Shown here: piece after piece, positions 6,542 to 13,237 of the stretch
Numbering within the stretch: position 1 is the stretch's first letter
How the letters are laid out: each line of letters opens with the position of its first letter
NCBI GenBank assembly: GCA_045542375.1
Contig: JAZQKW010000089.1
Coordinates: 1 to 14,319 of the forward strand
DNA length: 14,319 bases
Direction of reading: 5' to 3'
From: Eshraghiella sp045542375
GTDB lineage: Bacteria; Bacillota; Clostridia; Lachnospirales; Lachnospiraceae
Position numbers and translations under genes: made by a program
The notes under the pieces: model-generated
The model's input: the letters and a program-made list of their open reading frames with translations, nothing else
The model's database searches: none
What the model was told of the DNA's origin: nothing

Positions 6542-7705
6542 ATGGAAAAATGCAGATATCAGGCTAAATGCGGCGGCTGTACATACATGGGAATGAAATA
6601 TGGTGAACAGCTTAAGGAAAAACAGAAAAAAGTAGAGAAGCTTATTAGTTCTTTTTGCAAGGTGCTTCCGATTATCGGGATGCCATCCCCTTATCATTAC
6701 AGAAATAAGGTACACGCTGTTGTGGGCGGAGACAGAAAGGGGAATATTTTTGCCGGGACTTACGAAGCGGGCAGTCACCGCATAGTCCCTATCGAAAGCT
6801 GTCTACTTGATAATGAAAAAGCAGATGCCATAATTAACACAATCGTTGGACTTATGAAGTCTTTTAAATACAGACCTTATAATGAGGATACGGGAAGAGG
6901 TTTTCTTCGTCATATTTTAATCAGAACGGCGGATGCAACCGGGGAAATTATGGTTACTTTGGTTGTAGGAGAAACTGTTTTTCCATCCAAAAACAACTTC
7001 GTCAAGGCTCTTCTTAAGGAGCATCCTGAGATAACCACCATAGTTATGAATCTTAACAACAAGAGGACAAGTATGGTGCTGGGGGAAAAAGAAGAAGTGC
7101 TTTACGGAAAGGGATATATCGAGGACGTTCTTTGTGGAAAAAGATTTAGAATTTCTTCAAAATCTTTTTATCAGGTGAACCATGCGCAGACGGAGGTGCT
7201 TTATGGTGTTGCCATACGTTATGCAGCTCTTACTGGAAAAGAGCAGATTATAGATGCCTACAGCGGAATCGGAACAATCGGAATTGCAGCGTCCGACGGG
7301 GCAGCAGGGGTCACAGGCATAGAACTTAATAAGGATGCGGTTAAGGACGCCCTTGTTAACTGTAAAATCAACAATATAAGTAACGCCAGATATTTTACCG
7401 GAGACGCGGGAGATTTCATGGTAAAGGAAGCTGCTCAGGGCAAGAAATATGACGTAGTATTTATGGACCCGCCAAGAAGCGGAAGCACGGAAAAATTCAT
7501 GAACTCTGTTGTAAAACTGGCACCTGAAAGGGTGGTATACATATCCTGCAATCCGGAGACTTTGGCGAGAGATTTGAAGTTTATGAAGAAGAAGGGGTAC
7601 AAGGTTAAGGAGTGTCAGCCGGTGGATATGTTTGGCTGGACGGAGCATATGGAAAGTTGCGTGCTTTTAGAGCGGGGGGCAACCGAAAAGCGGATTCCTA
7701 TGTGA
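6542..7705 (+). CDS. 23S rRNA (uracil-C5)-methyltransferase, RlmD/RlmCD-like, without TRAM domain
   Basis: This SAM-dependent enzyme makes 5-methyluridine, in this family usually at 23S rRNA U1939 and/or U747 (RlmCD in Firmicutes) or tRNA U54. Of 387 residues, Cys4, Cys10, Cys13 (CxxxxxCGGC) and Cys87 match the [4Fe-4S] ligands of RlmD. DAYSGIGTIGI (238-248) is the SAM site and DPPRSGS (309-315) is the conserved target-base loop. SCNPETLARDL holds the nucleophile Cys336, and the terminal HMES supplies Glu371. RlmD of E. coli starts with an RNA-binding TRAM domain; here the Fe-S cysteines begin at residue 4, so that domain is absent. The ATG follows the previous stop by 1 nt and has GGAAGGA at 6528-6534. 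It is the last gene of the operon; no clear terminator follows. Confidence 0.93.
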   Translation: MEKCRYQAKCGGCTYMGMKYGEQLKEKQKKVEKLISSFCKVLPIIGMPSPYHYRNKVHAVVGGDRKGNIFAGTYEAGSHRIVPIESCLLDNEKADAIINTIVGLMKSFKYRPYNEDTGRGFLRHILIRTADATGEIMVTLVVGETVFPSKNNFVKALLKEHPEITTIVMNLNNKRTSMVLGEKEEVLYGKGYIEDVLCGKRFRISSKSFYQVNHAQTEVLYGVAIRYAALTGKEQIIDAYSGIGTIGIAASDGAAGVTGIELNKDAVKDALVNCKINNISNARYFTGDAGDFMVKEAAQGKKYDVVFMDPPRSGSTEKFMNSVVKLAPERVVYISCNPETLARDLKFMKKKGYKVKECQPVDMFGWTEHMESCVLLERGATEKRIPM

Positions 7706-7813
7706 AAACGAACGTAAAGATGGAAGATTACTATCGTATTAAAGATGTAGAAAATAGTGAGACAAATGGATAAGGAGCTTAATGTAATACTTGAATTGTA
7801 TACCACTAATTAA
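7702..7813 (+). other. Two overlapping micro-ORFs after rlmD, possible remnant
   Basis: GTG 7702 overlaps the rlmD stop and opens a 23-codon frame ending at 7773 that contains MEDYYRIKDVENS. ATG 7766 opens a 15-codon frame, MDKELNVILELYTTN, ending at 7813 and overlapping the tail of the xre gene by 4 bp. Neither has a convincing ribosome binding site. The composition is protein-like, so this may be a decayed gene at the edge of the xre-dinD cassette. No family is recognised. Confidence 0.25.
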
Positions 7814-8163
7814 TCTTTTGTTAGTTGGCGGTAATAACTGAGTAAGCGTTGCAGGATTGCGTCATCTGCATTTTCCATGCTCTTTATGAGCTCGAATAAG
7901 ATAGGATCGGTGTCCTTGTGAATGCTGACTACGTCAGGGGAAATATCATCGGTTTTTCCTGATAAATAAGCAACGGATGTTCCCAGTTTCTCAGCTATCG
8001 ATATTATGACCTGTGGAGAAGGACTACGGTCACCGGATTCATATCTGACATAGGATGCAGCAGTTAATCCAATCTGTCTTGCAGCTTCAGCTTTGGAAAG
8101 GTTAAGTTCTTCTCTGGCAGATTTAAGGCGTTCAGGAATAAGTATATTAGTTACATTGTTCAT
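7810..8163 (-). CDS. XRE/Cro-type HTH transcriptional repressor
   Basis: This 117-residue DNA-binding protein has an HTH_3 domain at about residues 11-66: LKSAREELNLSKAEAARQIG, then the recognition helix around SYVRYESG, and the closing SIAEKLGTSVAYLSG. A short acidic-helical tail (about 75-117) may serve dimerisation; there is no peptidase domain of the LexA or CI type. AAGGAGG (8177 to 8171) lies 7 nt before the ATG. The gene is divergent from dinD. Two palindromes TTACCANTGGTAA lie in the shared control region, and the protein is inferred to bind them, repressing dinD and itself. With no self-cleavage domain, how repression is lifted is unclear; an antirepressor or an external protease is possible. 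Confidence 0.92.
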   Translation of the reverse strand: MNNVTNILIPERLKSAREELNLSKAEAARQIGLTAASYVRYESGDRSPSPQVIISIAEKLGTSVAYLSGKTDDISPDVVSIHKDTDPILFELIKSMENADDAILQRLLSYYRQLTKD

Positions 8164-8175
8164 AATAAAACCTCC

Positions 8176-8204
8176 TTGACAATTACCAATGGTAAATATA
8201 TAAT
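8176..8204 (+). promoter_or_regulatory. Consensus promoter of the dinD operon
   Basis: TTGACA (8176-8181), exactly 17 nt, TATAAT (8199-8204): both hexamers are perfect. Operator O1 (8183-8195) lies in the spacer and O2 directly downstream of the -10. The predicted start is near 8211-8212, giving a leader of about 175 nt before dinD. Confidence 0.9.
8183..8195. promoter_or_regulatory. Operator O1, TTACCAATGGTAA
   Basis: A 13-bp palindrome (TTACCA, central A, TGGTAA) between the -35 and -10 of the dinD promoter. Its centre is 23 bp from that of the second copy. It is inferred to be a site of the adjacent XRE repressor. Confidence 0.75.
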
Positions 8205-8225
8205 ATTACCATTGGTAATATTATA
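8199..8225. promoter_or_regulatory. Operator O2 within a perfect 27-bp palindrome, TTACCATTGGTAA core
   Basis: The 13-bp core is at 8206-8218. The symmetry continues outwards without a mismatch to 8199 and 8225, so the arms end in the -10 box of dinD (TATAAT, 8199-8204) and the -10 box of xre (TATAAT on minus, 8225 to 8220). A repressor bound here would cover both predicted start sites. Confidence 0.85.
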
Positions 8226-8248
8226 TAGATTCGGATTATAAAAGTCAA
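8220..8248 (-). promoter_or_regulatory. Promoter of the xre repressor gene
   Basis: On the minus strand, TTGACT (8248 to 8243), 17 nt, then TATAAT (8225 to 8220). The predicted start is near 8213-8212. It faces the dinD promoter, and each transcript runs through the other promoter. Confidence 0.85.
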
Positions 8249-8372
8249 GGGAAGTGAAGGATTATGAAAGTGATATATGTCAGAACCTATACCATGTAAG
8301 AGACTCGGAACCATATTAGGGTGGTACGGAATCACCTTATGAAGGTTCGAATAACGGATAAAAAAGAAACCT

Positions 8373-8380
8373 AGGGGGTG
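8373..8380 (+). promoter_or_regulatory. Ribosome binding site deciding the TTG start of dinD
   Basis: AGGGGGTG ends 7 nt before TTG 8388 (9 nt counted from AGGGGG). The next in-frame ATG (8403) has no comparable site. Confidence 0.75.
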
Positions 8381-8387
8381 CTTTGAA

Positions 8388-9230
8388 TTGGAAAAGAAAG
8401 CAATGGTACAGTATAAAAAAGAATTCGATGATATCAGACATGAGGAGAAGGGTGTTGAATTTTGGTATGCACGTGAGTTGATGGAATTGCTTGAATATGT
8501 TCAATGGAGAAATTTTGAGAAGACTATTGAAAAGGCAAAGGTTTCGTGTAAAAACAACGGAATAGCTGTAATGGATCATTTTGCTGACGTCAGCAAAATG
8601 ATAAAAATCGGTAAGGGCGGTAATCGAGAGATTGATGATTATATGCTTACACGTTATGCATGTTATCTTATAGCTGAAAATGGAGACCCACGAAAGGAAC
8701 AGATCGCATTTGCACAGAGTTATTTTGCTGTGCAGACAAGGAAACAGGAACTCATTGAAGAAAGAATAGCATATATAGAAAGAGCAGAAGCTCGTGGTAA
8801 ACTTAGAGAATCAGAAAAACGATTATCTCAGAACATCTATGAACGAGGTGTGGACGATACCGGTTTTGCAAGAATACGATCAAAAGGTGATCAGGCTTTA
8901 TTCGGAGGATTTACTACCAAAGAGATGAAAGAGCGTCTTGGTGTTAATGACTCAAGGGCATTGGCAGATTTTTTGCCAACTCTCACAATTGCAGCCAAAA
9001 ACCTTGCAACAGAGATGACAAATTACAATGTTGAAGAAAAGGATTTGCAAGGGGAGTCCGCTATAACGATTGAACATGTTGACAATAACAGCTCAGTAAG
9101 AGAGATGCTTGGACAGAGGGGAATCAAGCCGGAGAATCTTCCGCCTTCTGAGGATATAAAAAAACTGGAACGAAAGGTACAAAAGGAAGATAAGCAACTT
9201 GCAGAAAAATCGGGGAAACTTCATGAATAG
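8388..9230 (+). CDS. dinD: DNA damage-inducible protein D homologue
   Basis: The 280 residues are close to E. coli DinD (274), with matching blocks throughout: EYWxARxL-like FWYARELMELL (25-35), WRNFEKTIEKAK (40-51), DHFADVSKMIKIGKGGNREIDD (63-84), the RYACYLIAENGDPRKEQIAFAQ region (89-110), YFAVQTRKQE (112-121), and the tail GIKPENLPPSEDIKKLERKVQKED (245-268). The N-terminal part resembles the BRO-N fold of phage antirepressors. E. coli DinD is SOS-induced and inhibits RecA-mediated strand exchange; the same role here is inference. Translation starts at TTG with AGGGGG upstream. Control appears to be by the divergent XRE repressor rather than LexA. The 3' end overlaps the next gene by 8 bp. 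Confidence 0.93.
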   Translation: MEKKAMVQYKKEFDDIRHEEKGVEFWYARELMELLEYVQWRNFEKTIEKAKVSCKNNGIAVMDHFADVSKMIKIGKGGNREIDDYMLTRYACYLIAENGDPRKEQIAFAQSYFAVQTRKQELIEERIAYIERAEARGKLRESEKRLSQNIYERGVDDTGFARIRSKGDQALFGGFTTKEMKERLGVNDSRALADFLPTLTIAAKNLATEMTNYNVEEKDLQGESAITIEHVDNNSSVREMLGQRGIKPENLPPSEDIKKLERKVQKEDKQLAEKSGKLHE

Positions 9231-10170
9231 AATTAGTCTGTTTAAAACAAGGATAGTTATTGAAGACAAGGTATACTTATTGGCAACGGATGTCAGAAAA
9301 GCATTTGGCTACAAAAGCATAGAACAGTTACAAAGTGTATACCCGAATATAGTTAAACATTTCAAAGAATTGCCTGCTTTGGTTTGGGAAAGTGACTTTA
9401 ATACTATCTTGACATCTGACCTGGATGCTATGAAAAAACTTAAGCATATCGAGATAACGCGTGTTGAAACACTTCGAAATAACACAGAAGCGATAAAAAG
9501 CATATATCCGATCAAATTTATGGTGTTAGGAAAGAAGTTTGAGAATGAAGCAAAGGTTGCAGGGTATAGGAGTGTTAATGAATATATTGAAGATGTTGAT
9601 TTTGTAAAGGAAATCAAGAATGAAAAAGATACGTTGATTTCTAAGAGTGATTTGGTAGAATGCATCAATCATAGTAGAGAGCGGCTTTCCGAATTGATCG
9701 ATACTGATGTTCTTCATAAGAATGACCTTCAAATTCAGCATTATATTCACATAAAGAATTGCACACCGTATCTTGAGAGTTTTATTGTTGGTTGGGGAGT
9801 GTTTTTTTCAGTATATGATGACGGATATGCATTTGATGAGTTAAGGATTGAAAATAAAGACCTGATCATTCCAAGCTATAATTATGATGAAGGTGATTCT
9901 GATAAGAATTATGGTCATGATCCGGTTTTGAGAGACTACAGAGAGTATAGCTGTTTAGAGAACATTTTATATCTAATTACACATAAAGATGTTGAGGATG
10001 CTGGTGTAGATCTTATGAGTTGCAATGCTCCGGGAATTAGTTTTTATATATCACAGGCTGAGGTGATAAAACTCCTTAATCCCAATATGTATAGAGATAT
10101 TGTACTTATAGATGGTGACGCGGATTTTGCTTATTCAAAAACAATTACAAAAGATTCTTTTAAAGAATAA
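9223..10170 (+). CDS. Unknown protein co-transcribed with dinD, possible divergent BRO-N-like N-terminus
   Basis: This protein of 315 residues belongs to no family I can name with confidence. ISLFKTRIVIEDKVYLLATD then VRKAFGYKS (residues about 4-32) loosely recalls the BRO-N/antirepressor start (short strands, then WxVATDVxxALGY). A charged helical middle (about 60-165) contains LVECINHSRERLSELIDTD. The C-terminal half (about 170-315) is acidic and aromatic with no motif I recognise. There is no signal peptide or membrane segment, so it is probably cytoplasmic. The ATG at 9223 is chosen because it lies 8 bp inside the dinD end with CGGGGA upstream (9211-9216); an ATG at 9199 is possible. Overlap with dinD implies a functional partner, perhaps a modulator of DinD or of the repressor. 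Confidence 0.8.
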   Translation: MNRISLFKTRIVIEDKVYLLATDVRKAFGYKSIEQLQSVYPNIVKHFKELPALVWESDFNTILTSDLDAMKKLKHIEITRVETLRNNTEAIKSIYPIKFMVLGKKFENEAKVAGYRSVNEYIEDVDFVKEIKNEKDTLISKSDLVECINHSRERLSELIDTDVLHKNDLQIQHYIHIKNCTPYLESFIVGWGVFFSVYDDGYAFDELRIENKDLIIPSYNYDEGDSDKNYGHDPVLRDYREYSCLENILYLITHKDVEDAGVDLMSCNAPGISFYISQAEVIKLLNPNMYRDIVLIDGDADFAYSKTITKDSFKE

Positions 10171-10250
10171 AGAATATCGTTGAGGTAGCCAATAGGTGGT
10201 GCATCTAGTAAGGACGAAAAACAAGAACAAATTTATTAAAATACAAAATA

Positions 10251-10279
10251 TTGTAATAATATGGAAAATAAAGTATAAT
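10251..10279 (+). promoter_or_regulatory. Promoter of the LytTR regulator gene
   Basis: TTGTAA (10251-10256), 17 nt, TATAAT (10274-10279), 34 bp before ATG 10313. The remaining intergenic stretch from 10171 shows no clear terminator for the dinD operon. Confidence 0.75.
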
Positions 10280-10312
10280 AGCAGTTGTTAATAATTAATA
10301 AAAAGAAAGAGT

Positions 10313-11032
10313 ATGAAACAAATGATTAAGGTAGCAGTATGTAGTAGGGAACAGCATTTATGCGAAATTATTAAGGAATGTGTTAATAAGTGTTTTTTGC
10401 TTAGTGAAGAGTTGTATAAAGTGGACACATACGGAACAGGAATGGAACTTGTTGATTCTTCGGACAGGGATATGCAGGATATTGTATTTTATGATATAGA
10501 TGCTGATGCTGAATGGTATGAAATGATAAGGCGAATGAATGTATGTAACGGACAGGTGAGAGTTGTTATTGTGTCAAACACATTAGATTGTGCAACTGAG
10601 GGATATAAGGTTAATGCAGTAAGATATATTCTCAAGAATAGCATGACTATACAGGATGAAGTATTCGAATGTATAACGTCTATATATGGAGCAATTAATA
10701 CATTACCATTTGTAAAGAAATTCAAATTTATTGATGGTAAGAAGAATGTAAATGTCAATAGAATATTGTACATAGAGAGTAAGGGGCATAATCTTGAAGT
10801 ACATATGCTTGGAAAAGATTCAGATGTGTATGTAATGAGAAGAACAATGGATGAATTGGAACGTGAGCTGCTGGAATATGGGTTTATAAGAACACATAAG
10901 AGCTTCATGGTTAATAGGACTCATATTGTTAGTGTAGACAAGGGAGAAATGGTTATTAGAGGTGGAATTAGATTACCTATTTCAAGGACCAGAATACACG
11001 AAGTGAAGGAAATTTTGAGAATTGTTATATAG
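10313..11032 (+). CDS. LytTR-family response regulator with degenerate receiver
   Basis: This 239-residue protein has an N-terminal CheY-like receiver (about 5-125) and a C-terminal LytTR DNA-binding domain (about 135-236; ILYIESKGHNLEVH, FIRTHKSFMVNRTHI, LPISRTR). In the receiver, Asp61 in VFYDID sits at the phosphoacceptor position and Ser88 and Lys108 are in place. The acidic metal-binding pair after the first strand (usually CDDE) reads CSRE, so phosphorylation is doubtful. No histidine kinase gene is in the window. It is monocistronic, with its own promoter and a strong terminator. The likely target, by position, is the following ABC transporter operon. The ribosome binding site is weak and purine-rich (AAAGAAAGAG); an ATG three codons later is an alternative start. 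Confidence 0.92.
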   Translation: MKQMIKVAVCSREQHLCEIIKECVNKCFLLSEELYKVDTYGTGMELVDSSDRDMQDIVFYDIDADAEWYEMIRRMNVCNGQVRVVIVSNTLDCATEGYKVNAVRYILKNSMTIQDEVFECITSIYGAINTLPFVKKFKFIDGKKNVNVNRILYIESKGHNLEVHMLGKDSDVYVMRRTMDELERELLEYGFIRTHKSFMVNRTHIVSVDKGEMVIRGGIRLPISRTRIHEVKEILRIVI

Positions 11033-11044
11033 ATGATTAAAAGT

Positions 11045-11085
11045 GGCACGAACTGCAAATTTAATGTAGTTCGTGCCTGTTTTAT
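11045..11085 (+). terminator. Intrinsic terminator after the LytTR gene
   Basis: GGCACGAACTGCA (11045-11057) pairs with TGTAGTTCGTGCC (11065-11077) over 13 bp with one G.U, 7-nt loop, followed by TGTTTTATT. It lies 13 nt after the stop codon. Confidence 0.93.
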
Positions 11086-11133
11086 TGAATCGGAAATGTT
11101 AACTAATATAATTATAAGTGAACTGAATGTTCA
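11085..11133 (+). promoter_or_regulatory. Putative promoter and inverted repeat before the ABC operon
   Basis: TTGAAT (11085-11090), 16 nt, TATAAT (11107-11112), starting within the tail of the preceding terminator. Just downstream TGAAC-TGAAT-GTTCA (11119-11133) is a 5-bp inverted repeat, and AATGTT occurs at 11095 and again at 11126, 31 bp apart. These are candidate binding sites for the LytTR regulator. Confidence 0.55.
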
Positions 11134-11161
11134 AATAATACACATATAGGGAGGAAGATTT

Positions 11162-12400
11162 ATGAATAAGAATAAGAAAATTGTCATCATGTTACTATTA
11201 CTTTTAATAGTTGTTGGAATAGTAGTTATTATCATAGCGAATTCCAGGAAAAAAGAAGATGCTGCTGAAGCTGGTGAGGTATCATATATAAAAGAAACTT
11301 TTCAGACTGATATCGATGGACTCAAGGATGGCAAATATGACAATCTTAAGTATATGGATTTTGTCACAACCATAGATGATGTTGAAGGTGTATATCGAAT
11401 TGAAATTGAGAGAGATTTAGGCTATGAGAAGAGAACATTTCTTGAAAATTTTAAGATAATGGATGATGTTGTAGATAAGTTTTTTCAAGAGGAATTTGAT
11501 AAATCATATCTTGTAACTGATTTTCATATGGAAGATGGAACAGTAGAAGATGTATATTATAATGACATAGAGAATGTATGTGATGAAGAAAGATATAATA
11601 GTCCTAACATAGAGTTTTTATTTGGAAATACGATTTCAGAAGGCGGTTATATGGTTCAGACAAGTGAAAGTCTGAATGCAACATGGTTCTCCAGAGGAGA
11701 GATGGGAGCTATATCTGCCAATGAATTTAAGAAGGTGTATCCGTATTTTTCAGGGAAGCGGCAGGTTGAAGATGTAGAACTTAATATGAAAGACGGCACA
11801 ATCAAACTGTCAGAATTAGAAGAAAAAGCACTTGATTATGTTAATAGTCAGTTCCCATTACCTATATCTGATGATATAAGTATAGGTATCGGGGATGTCA
11901 GAATAGTTGACAACAAGGTGTATGATAAGTTGGAAAATTATGATGCAGTATGTTTTAAGATGAGACGTATCTATAAGGGTGTTCCATTCGAATATGGTTC
12001 TAGTTATGCTGAGGGTATATACGTTGATGATTATTACCATGACAGCGGAGAATTATTCTATGTTAAAGGTGAACATCCGGATACGATGCTATCTTTTGGA
12101 ATGTTGGATGGAAAGGTAGTTGAGAAAGAAGAAATAAAAGAAATTATTTCTGCCGGGGATGCTCTCCAAATTATATCTGATAGAATTGGAGATAATTCAA
12201 TATATGATGTGTATGGTGTTGAGCTGGTATACAGAAACTGTGAGATTCCGGAAGAGCGTAAAACAGAAATACAGGATATTCTTGAGCCAAGGTGGAAGAT
12301 TACAACCGTTAATCAAAATGATGACAAATACACAATGTTCTATGTAGATGTTGTAACAGGAGAAGTTTCTCAGAGATTTGAATATATGTTTGATATGTAA
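11162..12400 (+). CDS. Membrane-anchored extracytoplasmic protein of unknown function, ABC-operon associated
   Basis: This 412-residue protein starts MNKNKK, followed by one hydrophobic segment (about residues 7-27). It then has a long acidic, Asp/Glu-rich extracytoplasmic part without Cys lipobox, so an uncleaved N-terminal anchor is more likely than a lipoprotein. The last 60 residues include WKITT and YTMFYVDVVTGEV, which resembles the strand pattern of PepSY/YycI-type repeats; no family is assigned. GGGAGGA (11149-11155 area) precedes the ATG. It lies 78 bp before the first permease gene, with a hairpin between. It may sense or bind the substrate of the transporter, a suggestion from context only. 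Confidence 0.82.
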   Translation: MNKNKKIVIMLLLLLIVVGIVVIIIANSRKKEDAAEAGEVSYIKETFQTDIDGLKDGKYDNLKYMDFVTTIDDVEGVYRIEIERDLGYEKRTFLENFKIMDDVVDKFFQEEFDKSYLVTDFHMEDGTVEDVYYNDIENVCDEERYNSPNIEFLFGNTISEGGYMVQTSESLNATWFSRGEMGAISANEFKKVYPYFSGKRQVEDVELNMKDGTIKLSELEEKALDYVNSQFPLPISDDISIGIGDVRIVDNKVYDKLENYDAVCFKMRRIYKGVPFEYGSSYAEGIYVDDYYHDSGELFYVKGEHPDTMLSFGMLDGKVVEKEEIKEIISAGDALQIISDRIGDNSIYDVYGVELVYRNCEIPEERKTEIQDILEPRWKITTVNQNDDKYTMFYVDVVTGEVSQRFEYMFDM

Positions 12401-12420
12401 ATTTAAATATTAAATTATGG

Positions 12421-12446
12421 AACCTGCACTAATAACGGCGCAGGTT
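12421..12446. other. Intercistronic hairpin before the first permease gene
   Basis: AACCTGC (12421-12427) and GCAGGTT (12440-12446) form a 7-bp stem with a 12-nt loop, without a U-tract. It may stabilise or attenuate the message between the anchored protein gene and the permease genes. Confidence 0.45.
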
Positions 12447-12478
12447 ACTGTAGTTTATTGGCAAAAGGAAATAGATTA

Positions 12479-13237
12479 ATGATTTTTTTAGCATTTTTAA
12501 AAAGAATATTTACCAATAAAGCATATTGGCTGGCGGTTCTGATAACCATATTGCTATTATTGTGTTCCAATATATATAAAGATACACTGACCGGAAAAGA
12601 ATATATATTTTTGTCATTATTTTATGACAAGGTACCAAGACAGGCAATGGAATTTGGAAATGTATCATTGGAAAAAATACTATTTGGACCGGATACAGGG
12701 TATCTGTGGATGTTTTGCCCTATTATAGTTGGGATGCCATGTGTACTCTTAAATAAGACTGACCGATTTGTACTGTTTCGTAGCAGTAAGATGGGGTATG
12801 TTGTATCTAAAAATATGGTCGTACTGATAACGGGGGGACTGGTACTGGTAATAGCATATTTTGTTTTTGGTCTTATCGGTATGGTGGTGATGCGTAACAA
12901 TATATGGAACATCTATTTTGTAAAAAAATTATTGTCGGTATTCTGTCAGGGTGTTTTTTGCGCTTTGCCAAGTGTTGTGCTATCTGAAATAGTCAGAAAT
13001 AGGTACTTAATATTATGCATCCCGTATGTTATCAATTATTTTACCATTATGTTTTTGGCAGGGATTATACCGGGCAGAATCGGAAGATGCATAGATCCTT
13101 CTGCATATGGAAATTTATTTCTTGGGGCTAAAGAACAAGTCATACCTTGTGTAATTACGTTGGTTAGTGCGGTTGGTGTATGTCTGTTGTGGAATGTCAT
13201 ACGATTGGGAAGCAGGTGTGATTGTGGGCAAAAATAG
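12479..13237 (+). CDS. Multi-spanning membrane protein, probable ABC transporter permease
   Basis: The 252 residues have about six hydrophobic segments (roughly 17-32, 74-92, 113-134, 148-168, 175-200, 222-245), typical of ABC-2-type permeases of peptide or bacteriocin exporters. No family motif is diagnostic. ATG 12479 is preferred because AAAGG (12464-12468) lies 10 nt upstream; the in-frame TTG at 12458 would add seven residues with no better site. The 3' end overlaps the next membrane protein gene by 14 bp, and an ABC ATPase follows. The short polar tail ends in CDCGQK. The gene is AT-rich like its neighbours. Confidence 0.82.
   Translation: MIFLAFLKRIFTNKAYWLAVLITILLLLCSNIYKDTLTGKEYIFLSLFYDKVPRQAMEFGNVSLEKILFGPDTGYLWMFCPIIVGMPCVLLNKTDRFVLFRSSKMGYVVSKNMVVLITGGLVLVIAYFVFGLIGMVVMRNNIWNIYFVKKLLSVFCQGVFCALPSVVLSEIVRNRYLILCIPYVINYFTIMFLAGIIPGRIGRCIDPSAYGNLFLGAKEQVIPCVITLVSAVGVCLLWNVIRLGSRCDCGQK

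Larger units (their letters stand above)
8212..8387 (+). promoter_or_regulatory. Long dinD leader with a short hairpin and two micro-ORFs
   Basis: The predicted 5' leader is about 175 nt. ATG 8264 opens an 11-codon frame, MKVIYVRTYTM, ending at 8299 and preceded by GAAGGA (8255-8262 area). ATG 8339 opens another short one, MKVRITDKKET, to 8374. Between them UAGGGUGGU and AUCACCUUA form a 9-bp hairpin with G.U pairs and a 5-nt loop (about 8317-8339). No known riboswitch is recognised. MKVIYVR resembles the start of serine recombinases, so the first frame could be a relic; this is weak. Confidence 0.35.

Noticed and set aside
8317..8345. AGGGTGGTACGG resembles the T-box antiterminator motif AGGGTGGNACCGCG
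   Set aside because: The CCGCG part is missing, no Stem I or specifier loop fits the short leader, no terminator with U-run follows, and dinD is not an aminoacyl-tRNA or amino-acid gene.
8341..8358. GGTTCGAATA resembles a tRNA T-loop, a possible tRNA fragment or attachment site
   Set aside because: Flanking bases do not form the 5-bp T-stem and no acceptor or anticodon arm is found; no direct repeat of it is seen at the cassette ends.
8164..8387. LexA (SOS) box expected before a dinD gene
   Set aside because: No GAAC-N4-GTTC-type site is present; the palindromes there are TTACCANTGGTAA, which do not match it.
12421..12460. Hairpin AACCTGC/GCAGGTT as an intrinsic terminator
   Set aside because: No U-tract follows, and the downstream permease gene has no evident promoter of its own, so termination here is unlikely.
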